64,000 bases of DNA from contig NZ_CANMAA010000005.1 of the NCBI RefSeq assembly GCF_947495735.1, positions 175,233 to 239,232 on the forward strand, in the 5' to 3' direction. Shown in pieces: positions 56,976 through 64,000 of this stretch. A program made the position numbers and the translations under genes. Numbering within the stretch: the first letter of the stretch is position 1; the number at the start of each line of letters is the position of its first letter. The notes below the pieces were generated by a model, which ran no database searches, had not been told where the DNA came from, and was given only the letters and a program-made list of their open reading frames with translations. The DNA is from an uncultured Pseudokineococcus sp. (lineage in GTDB: Bacteria; Actinomycetota; Actinomycetes; Actinomycetales; Quadrisphaeraceae).

Positions 56976-59801
56976 GTGCGTCGTCCATCCGCCATCACGT
57001 CCGGAGCAGGAGCCGCGGCCGTCGCCGCCGCGCTCCTGCTCGCCCCACCAGCTGGTGCCGCGCCCACGGGTGGGCCGGCCGCCGACCGCGCCGCGGCCCG
57101 GTCGGCGCTCACGAGTCGGCCCCCCACGACTCCGCCCGCGCAGCAGGCGCAGGACGAGGCGCTCGCGGGCACCTCCCTGCGAGAGGACCTCACGCGGGAG
57201 CGCTTCTACTTCGTCATGGCTGACCGCTTCGAGAACGGCGACCCCACCAACGACGACGGCGGGTACGGCGGGGACAGGCTCGACAGCGGGCTCGACCCGA
57301 CGCACAAGGGGTTCTACCACGGTGGTGACATCGAGGGCGTGCGCCAGCAGCTCGACTACATCGAGGGGCTGGGCACCACGGCGATCTGGCTCACGCCGTC
57401 GTTCGTCAACCGCCCGGTGCAGGGCGCGGGCGACGCTGTCTCCGCGGGGTACCACGGGTACTGGATCACCGACTTCACGCAGATCGACCCCCACCTCGGC
57501 ACGAACGAGGAGCTGGAGCGGCTCATCGACGAGGCGCACGCGCGCGGCATGAAGGTCTTCTTCGACATCATCACCAACCACACCGCGGACGTCATCCAGT
57601 ACGCCGAGGGCTCGCAGACCTACATCTCCAAGGACGCCGAGCCCTTCCGCGACGCGCAGGGCCAGGCCTTCGACGACCGTGACTACGCCGGCGGGACGGA
57701 CTTCCCCGCGCTGGACGCCGCGACGTCCTTCCCGTACACGCCGGTGTTCGCCGAGCCGGAGGACGCCACGGTCAAGGTCCCGGCCTGGCTGAACGACCCG
57801 ACGATGTACCACAACCGCGGCAACGCGCGCTTCGACGGCGGCGAGTCGGACGTGTACGGCGACTTCTCCGGGCTGGACGACCTCTTCACCGCGCGGCCCG
57901 AGGTCGTCACCGGCATGGAGGACATCTACAAGGCGTGGGTGGACCTCGGGATCGACGGCTTCCGGATCGACACCGTGAAGCACGTCAACATCGAGTTCTG
58001 GCAGCAGTTCGCGCCGGCGATCACCGACCACGCGGCGTCGATCGGCAACGACGACTTCTTCTCCTTCGGCGAGGTCTACGACGCCGACCCGCGGGCCCTG
58101 TCGCGCTTCACCACGGAGGGGGCGCTGCAGTCCACGATCGACTTCGGCTTCCAGGCCCGGGCGCAGTCCTTCGGCAGCGGCGGAGCCACCCAGCAGCTCG
58201 CGGACCTCTTCGCGATGGACGACCTCTACACCGACGCCGACAGCAACGCGTACTCCCTCCCCACCTTCCTCGGCAACCACGACATGGGCCGCATCGGCAT
58301 GTTCTTGCAGGACGGCGGCGCGGAGGGCGACGAGCTGCTGCAGCGCGACCAGCTCGCGCACGCGCTGATGTACCTCGTGCGCGGCCAGCCGGTCGTCTAC
58401 TACGGCGACGAGCAGGGCTTCACCGGCGACGGCGGCGACCAGGACGCCCGGCAGGACATGTTCCCCTCGCAGGTGGGCACGTACAACGACGACGTCCTCG
58501 TCGGCACGGACGCCACGACGGCCGAGGCCAACTTCGACACCACCCACCCGATGTACGCGACCATCGCCGACCTGTCGGCCCTGCGCGAGGAGCACCCGAC
58601 GCTCGCCGACGGCGCCATGGTCGCGCGCCACGCGGAGGACGGCGCCGGCGTCTTCGCCTTCAGCCGCATCTCCGACGACGACGACGTCGAGTACCTCGTC
58701 GCGACGAACAACAGCGACGAGCCGCAGACCGTCACGCTCGACACCTTCAACCGGCGCACCGCGTACGAGGGGCTGTGGCCGGCGGCGACGCCCGACGTCC
58801 GCTCCGACCACGCGCAGCAGGTCCGCGTCACGGTGCCGCCGCTGTCCGCCGCGGTGTGGCGCGCCTCGAAGGCCCTGCGCCCGGCGCGCTGGGCCCCGAC
58901 GCCGGTCTTCACGACGGGCGCCGAGGTCAGCGGCCGCGCGGAGGTCTCGGTCGACGTGCCCGGCGACGGCTTCGACCAGGTGACGTTCGCCGCCCGTCCC
59001 GCGGGCTCGGGCGCGGAGTGGGAGGTGCTCGGGACCGACGACAACGCGCCGTACCGGGTCTTCCACGACGTGCGCGGCCTCGAGGAGGGCGCGGAGCTCG
59101 AGTACCGCGCCGTCGTGCGCGACCACTCCGGCAACGTCGCCGGTGCGGGGACGACGGCCGTCGTCACCCCGGAGCCGGGTCCCGGCGTCGGCGGCGAGCC
59201 GATGTCCGTCGCCATCGCGGGCGACCTGAACACCGAGATCGGCTGCGAGTCCGACTGGACGCCCGACTGCGACCAGGCGCAGATGACCTACGACCCCGCC
59301 GCGGGGGTGTGGACGCTCGTCGTCGCGCCCCCGGCGGGCACGTACGAGTACAAGATCGCGGTGGACCGCTCGTGGACCGAGAACTACGGCGCCGGCGGCG
59401 TGCGCGACGGCGGCAACATCACCCTCACGACGTCGGGCGGCGCCGTCACCTTCACCTACGACACCCGCACGCACCTGGTGACGGCGGTCGAGGACGTCGT
59501 GGTCCAGCCCGGCGCCGTCGCGGTGGCGGGTGACCTCAACGGCGAGATGGGGTGCACGGCCGACTGGTTGCCGAGCTGCGACCAGGCGCAGATGACCTTC
59601 GACGAGGCCACGGGCCGGTGGGTGCTGTCGGTCGACGTCCCGGCCGGTAGCTACGCGTACAAGATCGCGATCGACCGCGCGTGGACGGAGAACTACGGCG
59701 CCGGCGGCGTCCCCGACGGGCCGAACATGACCCTCGACCACGACGGCGGGCCCCTGACGTTCGTCTACGACCACGCCACCCACCGGGTGGTCGTCGAGTA
59801 G
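56976..59801 (+). CDS. Secreted GH13 alpha-amylase/pullulanase-type enzyme with two X25-like repeats
   Basis: A 941-aa exported enzyme. Signal peptide ITSGAGAAAVAAALLLAPPA ends near PAGAAP. The GH13 barrel (about 70-590) has FDIITNHTADVIQY, GIDGFRIDTVKHVNIEFW (nucleophile), FFSFGEVYDADPR (acid/base) and PTFLGNHDMGRIGM. Next come a C-terminal beta domain and a fibronectin-like domain, then two tandem pullulanase-associated X25-type repeats of about 100 residues, AIAGDLNTEIGCESDWTPDC and AVAGDLNGEMGCTADWLPSC, each followed by YEYKIAVDRSWTENYG or YAYKIAIDRAWTENYG; these probably bind starch. GTG 56976 follows GAGGAGG. A strong hairpin follows the stop. Confidence 0.92.
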   Translation: MRRPSAITSGAGAAAVAAALLLAPPAGAAPTGGPAADRAAARSALTSRPPTTPPAQQAQDEALAGTSLREDLTRERFYFVMADRFENGDPTNDDGGYGGDRLDSGLDPTHKGFYHGGDIEGVRQQLDYIEGLGTTAIWLTPSFVNRPVQGAGDAVSAGYHGYWITDFTQIDPHLGTNEELERLIDEAHARGMKVFFDIITNHTADVIQYAEGSQTYISKDAEPFRDAQGQAFDDRDYAGGTDFPALDAATSFPYTPVFAEPEDATVKVPAWLNDPTMYHNRGNARFDGGESDVYGDFSGLDDLFTARPEVVTGMEDIYKAWVDLGIDGFRIDTVKHVNIEFWQQFAPAITDHAASIGNDDFFSFGEVYDADPRALSRFTTEGALQSTIDFGFQARAQSFGSGGATQQLADLFAMDDLYTDADSNAYSLPTFLGNHDMGRIGMFLQDGGAEGDELLQRDQLAHALMYLVRGQPVVYYGDEQGFTGDGGDQDARQDMFPSQVGTYNDDVLVGTDATTAEANFDTTHPMYATIADLSALREEHPTLADGAMVARHAEDGAGVFAFSRISDDDDVEYLVATNNSDEPQTVTLDTFNRRTAYEGLWPAATPDVRSDHAQQVRVTVPPLSAAVWRASKALRPARWAPTPVFTTGAEVSGRAEVSVDVPGDGFDQVTFAARPAGSGAEWEVLGTDDNAPYRVFHDVRGLEEGAELEYRAVVRDHSGNVAGAGTTAVVTPEPGPGVGGEPMSVAIAGDLNTEIGCESDWTPDCDQAQMTYDPAAGVWTLVVAPPAGTYEYKIAVDRSWTENYGAGGVRDGGNITLTTSGGAVTFTYDTRTHLVTAVEDVVVQPGAVAVAGDLNGEMGCTADWLPSCDQAQMTFDEATGRWVLSVDVPAGSYAYKIAIDRAWTENYGAGGVPDGPNMTLDHDGGPLTFVYDHATHRVVVE

Positions 59802-59824
59802 CGCACCCGGCCACCAGCACCTGA

Positions 59825-59860
59825 CCGCCCGCACCCGGCACCGCGCCCGGGTGCGGGCGG
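59825..59860 (+). terminator. Terminator hairpin after the secreted amylase gene
   Basis: CCGCCCGCACCCGG (59825-59838) pairs exactly with CCGGGTGCGGGCGG (59847-59860) over an 8-base loop, followed by TCTGCTCT, 24 bases after the stop. Confidence 0.8.
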
Positions 59861-60036
59861 TCTGCTCTCAGCGCTGTGCGGAGCGCCCCCCGCGACCGGG
59901 TGGTGACGAGCGGGTCAAGGGCGCAGGGAGGCCCACCGCCGTACCGGTGCGGGACGACGGCTCCGAGAAGGACGCGTGAGGGCCGGCCCCCTCTGGTTGA
60001 GCTCGGCGACGACCGTGGCCCGAGGGCTGCACATCG

Positions 60037-60062
60037 GCAGACGTGGAGTCATGCTCGTCTGC
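60037..60062 (+). promoter_or_regulatory. Operator retained by the decayed vapBC copy
   Basis: GCAGACG (60037-60043) and CGTCTGC (60056-60062), 12 bases apart, directly before the ATG of the broken antitoxin. Sequence and spacing match the operator at 53680-53705, while the flanking DNA differs. Confidence 0.75.
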
Positions 60063-60303
60063 ATGCGGACGACGCTCGACCTGGCGGACGGCCTCATGGC
60101 GGCGGTGGAGGCGAAGGCTGTCCACGAGGGGCGGACAGCGACGAGCATCGTCGAGGAGGCGCTGCGCGCTCACCTCGCGGCTGAGCAGACGGCGTCCTCG
60201 GTCGAGCCGCTCCCGACCTGGGGATCGCCCCGAGGTCGGGTGCTCGTCGACCTGCAGGACGGACGCAGACGCTCTCCGGGCCTCGCTGGACGAGCCGGCG
60301 TGA
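60063..60303 (+). pseudogene. Frameshifted VapB-like antitoxin (second copy)
   Basis: The first 66 codons are a close copy of the antitoxin at 53706: MRTTLDLADGLMAAVEAKAV, RTATSIVEEALRAHLAAEQT and RGRVLVDLQD. An extra G at about 60,261 then shifts the frame. In the restored frame the tail reads DADALRASLDEPA and ends at the same TGA position, still with the overlapping GTG of a toxin gene. So this is a second vapBC locus inactivated by a one-base insertion. The DNA-binding half could still be made as a fusion with a 30-residue unrelated tail. Confidence 0.8.
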
Positions 60304-60356
60304 TCCTTCCCGCCGCAGCGCGTCTCGTCGAGCGATGGGCGCCGCCGGGCGTCTGA
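60300..60356 (+). pseudogene. Remnant of a VapC toxin start
   Basis: GTG 60300 encodes VILPA, matching the VILPD start of the intact toxin, with the catalytic Asp already changed to Ala. After these five codons similarity ends and the frame stops at 60356. The rest of the toxin is deleted. Confidence 0.55.
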
Positions 60357-60379
60357 CGGCGACCGCGGTCACCCACCGC

Positions 60380-60408
60380 GCCGCCGCCCCGGTGGTCGGG
60401 GCGGCGGC
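60380..60408 (-). terminator. Terminator hairpin after the OpuC-type operon
   Basis: GCCGCCGCCCCG (60380-60391) pairs exactly with CGGGGCGGCGGC (60397-60408) across GTGGT, 36 bases beyond the binding-protein stop on the minus strand. Confidence 0.75.
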
Positions 60409-60444
60409 GGTCACGAGGCGGTCGTCATGCAGACGGACCCGTGC

Positions 60445-61383
60445 TCAGGCGAGGTCGTACTCCGCGAGGAACTCGGTGGCGACGGTGGCGGTGTCCTGCC
60501 GGTCGACCTGGACCTTGGCGAGGTACTCGGTGAGGTTCTCGGTCGTCAGCGCCGCGGAGACCTCGTTCAGCGCGTCCACGACGGTCGGGGTGGCGGCGGA
60601 CTCGCGGATGAGCGGCACGATGTTCTCGGCGAGGAAGAGGTTCTCCGGGTCCTCGAGGACGACGAAGTCGTTCTGCGTGATCGCCGAGTCGGTCGAGAAC
60701 AGGTTGGCGGCGTCGATCGTCCCGTCGGCCAGGGCGCCCACGGTGAGCGGGCCGCCGGCGTCGAGGGGGCGGAACTCGCCGAACTCGAGGCCGTAGACCT
60801 CCTCCAGGCCGGGCAGGCCCTGGTAGCGCTCCTGCCACTCGGGGCCGGCGCCGGCGACGAGCTCTCCGGCCACGGGGGCGAGGTCGCCGATCGTCTCCAG
60901 GCCGTACTCCTCGGCGGTCTCCCGCCTGACCGTGACGGTGTCCTTGTCCTCGGCCTCGGACTGCTCCAGGACGATCGTCCCCTCGGGAAGAGCGTCCGGC
61001 AGCGCGGCGTAGACCTCCTCGGAGTCGCTGATGCCCTCGGGCACCCCGCCCTCGGTGAGGGCCGACAGCAGCGCGCCGTTGTACTCCGGGAGCAGGTCGA
61101 TCGACCCGTCCTCCAGGGCCTGCAGGTACAGCTCGCGGGCCCCGATGTTGAAGGAGCGCGAGACCTCGACGCCCTCGTCCTCCAGCGCCTGGGCGTATAT
61201 CTCGGCGAGCAGCTCGCTCTCGGGGAAGTTGGCGGACCCGACGGCCACCGCGCCCGCGTCGGCGCCGGTCGCGGCGTCGTCGCCGGACCCGCCGGCCAGG
61301 GGGTCGGAGTCCGCGCCGCAGCCGGCGGCGGTGAGGGTGACGGCGGTGACGAGCGCGAGGCTCGCGAGGTGGCGACGTGACAC
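60445..61383 (-). CDS. opuCC: Glycine betaine/choline-binding lipoprotein (OpuCC/OsmF type)
   Basis: A 312-aa substrate-binding lipoprotein of the type II betaine family. Signal SLALVTAVTLTAAGC ends in a lipobox, then an acidic Gly/Ala linker. The mature protein starts VAVGSANFPESELLAEIYAQ, the typical QAT-family opening, and contains NIGARELYLQALEDGSIDLL and PEYNGALLSAL. GTG 61383 follows GGAGGA. Last gene of a four-gene compatible-solute importer; 88 bases separate it from the upstream permease. Substrate is probably glycine betaine, choline or carnitine. Confidence 0.92.
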   Translation of the reverse strand: MSRRHLASLALVTAVTLTAAGCGADSDPLAGGSGDDAATGADAGAVAVGSANFPESELLAEIYAQALEDEGVEVSRSFNIGARELYLQALEDGSIDLLPEYNGALLSALTEGGVPEGISDSEEVYAALPDALPEGTIVLEQSEAEDKDTVTVRRETAEEYGLETIGDLAPVAGELVAGAGPEWQERYQGLPGLEEVYGLEFGEFRPLDAGGPLTVGALADGTIDAANLFSTDSAITQNDFVVLEDPENLFLAENIVPLIRESAATPTVVDALNEVSAALTTENLTEYLAKVQVDRQDTATVATEFLAEYDLA

Positions 61384-61471
61384 GGGATGTCCTCCAGGAC
61401 GTGGTGGATGAGCGACGTGGGTGAGCGAGAGAGCTGAGCGGGGTCGGGAAGTCAGGTCGGGGGGAGCGGCC

Positions 61472-62203
61472 TCAGGCCGGGGTCGGCCTGTCGCCGAGGA
61501 GCTCGGGCTCGGTGTCCGTCGTGCCGCGGCGTGCACCGCGCGCCTCGGCCCGGCCGTCGAGCCCGGGCGAGACGGTCAGGCGCTGCACGAGCCCGAGGAG
61601 CAGGTCGAGGGTGATGGCGACCACCGCGACGGCCAGGGCCCCGGCGAGCACGCGGGAGTAGTCGTTGAGCGCCAGGCCGTCGATGAGCAGGCGGCCCAGG
61701 CCGCTGAGCCCCACGGCGGCCGCGACGGTGGCGGTGGCCACCACCTGCAGCGTGGCGCTGCGCAGCCCGCCCATCATGACGGGCAGCGCCATCGGCACCT
61801 CGACCTGCCAGAGCACCTGCCGCGGGCGCATGCCCATGGCCGTGGCGGCGTCCACGAGCGCGGGGTCCACGCCGCGGATGCCCGCGTAGGTCGAGGTGAG
61901 GATCGGCGGGACCACCAGCACGGTCAGCGCGATGAGCACCGGGGCCAGCCCGAGCCCGAGCAGCGTGACCATGAGCATGAGCAGGCCCAGCGTCGGCAGG
62001 GAGCGCCCGGCGTTCCCGGCGTTGATGGCGACGAAGGAGCCGCGCCCGGTGTGCCCGATCCACAGGCCGACGGGCAGGGCGATCGCGGTGCCGATCAGCA
62101 TCGCCAGCGCGGTGTACCCGAGGTGGGCCAGGGTGAGCTGCGGGAAGCCCCCGGGCGCGCTCGCGCTCCAGTTCTCGGGGTCGAGCAGGTAGGAGAGGTC
62201 CAC
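61472..62203 (-). CDS. Betaine/choline ABC permease (OpuCB/ProW type)
   Basis: A 243-aa permease with five to six helices. ALAMLIGTAIALPVGLWIGH and GNAGRSLPTLGLLMLMVTLL are typical of OpuCB. The coupling loop is DAATAMGMRPRQVLWQVEVP. A 40-residue Arg/Glu-rich cytoplasmic tail is unusual. The GTG start at 62203 lies four bases from the stop of the other permease, so they are co-translated. Confidence 0.92.
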   Translation of the reverse strand: MDLSYLLDPENWSASAPGGFPQLTLAHLGYTALAMLIGTAIALPVGLWIGHTGRGSFVAINAGNAGRSLPTLGLLMLMVTLLGLGLAPVLIALTVLVVPPILTSTYAGIRGVDPALVDAATAMGMRPRQVLWQVEVPMALPVMMGGLRSATLQVVATATVAAAVGLSGLGRLLIDGLALNDYSRVLAGALAVAVVAITLDLLLGLVQRLTVSPGLDGRAEARGARRGTTDTEPELLGDRPTPA

Positions 62204-62207
62204 GGCG

Positions 62208-62858
62208 TCACGCCCTCCCGCTCTGGGCGCGGGCCCACGGGGTGGCCGCCCGCTGCGCGAGCACGATGACGAGGTCGGCGATCGCGGCCAGGAGGACCGA
62301 CAGCACGACGCCGACGAGGATCGGCTCGACGTAGAAGAGCTGGAAGCCGCGGGTGAACAGGCCCCCGAGCCCGCCGATGCCGATCAGCGCGCCCACGCTG
62401 ACGAGACTGATGTTGGCGACAGTGGCCACCCGCAGCCCGCCGAGGACGACCGGCAGTGCGAGGGGCAGGTCCACCTCGCGCAGCCGCTGCAGGCGCCGGT
62501 ACCCCATGGCGGTGGCGGCCTGGGTCAGCGCCGGGTCCACCGAGCGCAGCCCGTCGGCGACCGTGCGCGACATCAGCGCCAGCGTGTACAGGCTCAGGGC
62601 GACGACGATGTTGACCGGCGAGAGCACCCGCGTCCCCAGCACCACCGGCAGGATGACGAACAGCGCCAGCGAGGGCACCGAGTACAGGAGCCCCGACGCG
62701 GTGAGCAGCGGCTGGTAGAGCCGCGGGAAGCGGACGCCGAGGTAGCCGACCGGCAGGGCGAGCGTGCCGCCGATGAGGACGGGCAGCAGCGCCAGGTAGA
62801 CGTGCTCGCGCAGCGCGGTGAGGACCGTGCCGGAGTTGGCCGCGAGGTAGTCGATCAC
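62208..62858 (-). CDS. Betaine/choline ABC permease (OpuCD/ProW type)
   Basis: A 216-aa permease, partner of the next gene. It starts VIDYLAANSGTVLTALREHV and has LLYSVPSLALFVILPVVLGT and coupling loop QAATAMGYRRLQRLREVDLP. The GTG at 62858 overlaps the stop of the ATPase (GTGA). The two permeases form the membrane channel of the osmoprotectant importer. Confidence 0.92.
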   Translation of the reverse strand: MIDYLAANSGTVLTALREHVYLALLPVLIGGTLALPVGYLGVRFPRLYQPLLTASGLLYSVPSLALFVILPVVLGTRVLSPVNIVVALSLYTLALMSRTVADGLRSVDPALTQAATAMGYRRLQRLREVDLPLALPVVLGGLRVATVANISLVSVGALIGIGGLGGLFTRGFQLFYVEPILVGVVLSVLLAAIADLVIVLAQRAATPWARAQSGRA

Positions 62859-63901
62859 GCGGGCTCCTCCCGCGACGTCCGCGTGGCGTGCGCGCTGCGC
62901 CGCCGGGCGGCCAGGTGCTCGGAGAGGTCGGAGTGGCTGACGACGCCGTCGACGGCGCCGCTCGCGTCCACCCGCACCGCGAGGCCGACGGGGGACAGGA
63001 TCGTCAGGTCGGTGACGTCGCGCAGCGAGTCGCCGTCGGTGAAGGTCCCTCCGGTGGCCAGCGGCGCGCTCGTGCTCGCGATACCCGGTCCGGCCCAGCC
63101 GAGCGGGCGGCGCGCGTCGTCGAGGACGAGCCGCAGCCCGTCGTCGGAGCGGCCCTCGACCCGCCCGTCGGGGGCGACGGGCTGCACGGGGACGTCGCCC
63201 GCGCCGTCGAAGGACAGGCTGCGGAAGCCGCGGTCGCGCCCCACGAACTCGGCGACGAAGTCGTCCGCCGGCTCCTCGAGCAGCTGGCGGGGCGTGCCCA
63301 CCTGCGCCAGGTGGCCGCCCTGGCGGAACACGGCGACCCGGTCGCCGATCTTGATGGCCTCGTCGATGTCGTGCGTGACGAGGGCGATGGTCTTGCCCAG
63401 CTCGCCCTGCAGGCGCAGGAACTCGCGCTGCAGGCTGTCGCGGACCACCGGGTCGACGGCGCTGAAGGGCTCGTCCATGAGCATCACCGGCGGGTCCGCG
63501 GCCAGGGCCCGCGCGACCCCCACGCGCTGCTGCTGCCCGCCGGAGAGCTGGGAGGGGTAGCGGTCGGCGAAGTCGCGCGGCAGACCGACGCGCTCGAGCA
63601 GGTCCATCGCGGCGCCGCGGGCCTCGCGGCGCTTCCGCCCCAGCAGGTGCGGCACCGTGCCGATGTTGTCGGCGACCGTCCGGTGCGGGAAGAGCGCGGC
63701 GTGCTGGATGACGTAGCCGATGCCGCGGCGCAGGTCGGCGGCGTCCTTGTCGGCCACGTCCTGCCCGTCGATGCGGACGCGCCCGGCGGTCGGCTCGACC
63801 ATCCGGTTGATCATCCGCAGCGACGTCGTCTTGCCGCAGCCGGAGGGGCCCACGAAGACGGTGATCTGACCCGTCGGCAGCTCGAGGTCGAGCTCCTCCA
63901 C
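62855..63901 (-). CDS. opuCA: Betaine/choline ABC transporter ATPase (OpuCA type), N-terminus missing or disrupted
   Basis: ATPase with Walker A GPSGCGKTT, signature LSGGQQQRVGVARALAA, Walker B VMLMDEPFSAVD and ALVTHDIDEAIKIGDRVAVF, then a C-terminal CBS-like regulatory region (SPVGLAVRVDASGAVDGVVS). In this family Walker A normally begins about 35 residues from the start, after a strand ending YPDGTVAV. Here the codons for GYPDGTVAVEEL are present, but the only in-frame start after the upstream stop (about 63,975) is GTG 63901. That leaves Walker A at residue 18 and removes the first strand; no ribosome site precedes it. The 5' end therefore looks truncated or rearranged. The rest is intact and overlaps the permease gene. 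Confidence 0.8.
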   Translation of the reverse strand: MEELDLELPTGQITVFVGPSGCGKTTSLRMINRMVEPTAGRVRIDGQDVADKDAADLRRGIGYVIQHAALFPHRTVADNIGTVPHLLGRKRREARGAAMDLLERVGLPRDFADRYPSQLSGGQQQRVGVARALAADPPVMLMDEPFSAVDPVVRDSLQREFLRLQGELGKTIALVTHDIDEAIKIGDRVAVFRQGGHLAQVGTPRQLLEEPADDFVAEFVGRDRGFRSLSFDGAGDVPVQPVAPDGRVEGRSDDGLRLVLDDARRPLGWAGPGIASTSAPLATGGTFTDGDSLRDVTDLTILSPVGLAVRVDASGAVDGVVSHSDLSEHLAARRRSAHATRTSREEPA

Positions 63902-64000
63902 CGCGACGGTGCCGTCGGGGTAGCCCGGATCCTCGCGGTGGTCGCAACAGCCGAAGCCACCAGGGGACGGCGATGGTCAGGTTCACTGCCGTGATGGACA
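63902..64000. other. Sequence upstream of the truncated OpuCA gene
   Basis: The final 99 bases contain no start codon in the OpuCA frame and no recognisable protein. Either the real start region was replaced by other DNA or a base error shifts the frame here. Confidence 0.4.

Overview
The window is very GC-rich DNA (roughly 75% by eye) with GTG/TTG starts, GTGA stop-start overlaps, Tat-type signals and actinobacterial gene sets (CGNR zinc finger, DUF6318 lipoprotein, csl-type glucan locus). It reads as the chromosome of a free-living, probably motile, carbohydrate-degrading actinobacterium. I cannot name the genus from sequence alone.

Layout. 0-5 kb: MerR regulator (cut by the window edge), SulP transporter and a membrane GGDEF-EAL protein. 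5.4-10.1 kb: a tight three-gene operon of the Streptomyces cslA-glxA-cslZ type (processive GT2 synthase, galactose-oxidase-like propeller, GH6 lipoprotein); the oxidase homologue appears to have lost its copper-radical residues. 10.2-18.8 kb: GH13 alpha-glucosidase, then on the minus strand a sugar ABC transporter (binding protein, two permeases) coupled to a GH2 beta-galactosidase. 18.9-25.2 kb: CGNR regulator, EamA exporter, ABC-2 exporter, CPA1 antiporter and small membrane proteins. 25.4-31.9 kb: GH3 beta-glucosidase and a four-gene operon of two sugar-isomerase-fold proteins and two Gfo/Idh/MocA oxidoreductases, resembling a 3-keto-glycoside route. 32-41.4 kb: two TSUP permeases, DoxX protein, DUF6318 and PKD exported proteins, a chemoreceptor with a FliA-like promoter, a GT28-type glycosyltransferase and a secreted HNH/Excalibur protein.

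41.5-45.04 kb is a ykoFEDC thiamine-precursor ECF transporter operon. Its first gene, ykoF, is cut in half at about 45,040, exactly where a head-to-head fructan-uptake permease is also cut. To the right lie the second permease, a GH32 fructosidase and a LacI repressor with a perfect operator, then a 1,035-aa PLD-helicase-DUF3427 protein that may be a defence gene. 45.04-52.7 kb therefore looks like a rearranged or acquired block.

52.7-60.4 kb holds a frameshifted Tat-exported protein, a vapBC toxin-antitoxin pair, a GH31 alpha-glucosidase, a large secreted GH13 amylase/pullulanase with two X25-like repeats, and a decayed second vapBC copy that still carries the operator. 60.4-64 kb is an OpuC-type glycine betaine/choline ABC operon whose ATPase lacks a recognisable N-terminus.

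The main theme is alpha- and beta-glycan breakdown and uptake (GH2, GH3, GH6, GH13 twice, GH31, GH32). Several intergenic gaps carry a two-tier palindromic repeat with a recurring GGTCAG core.
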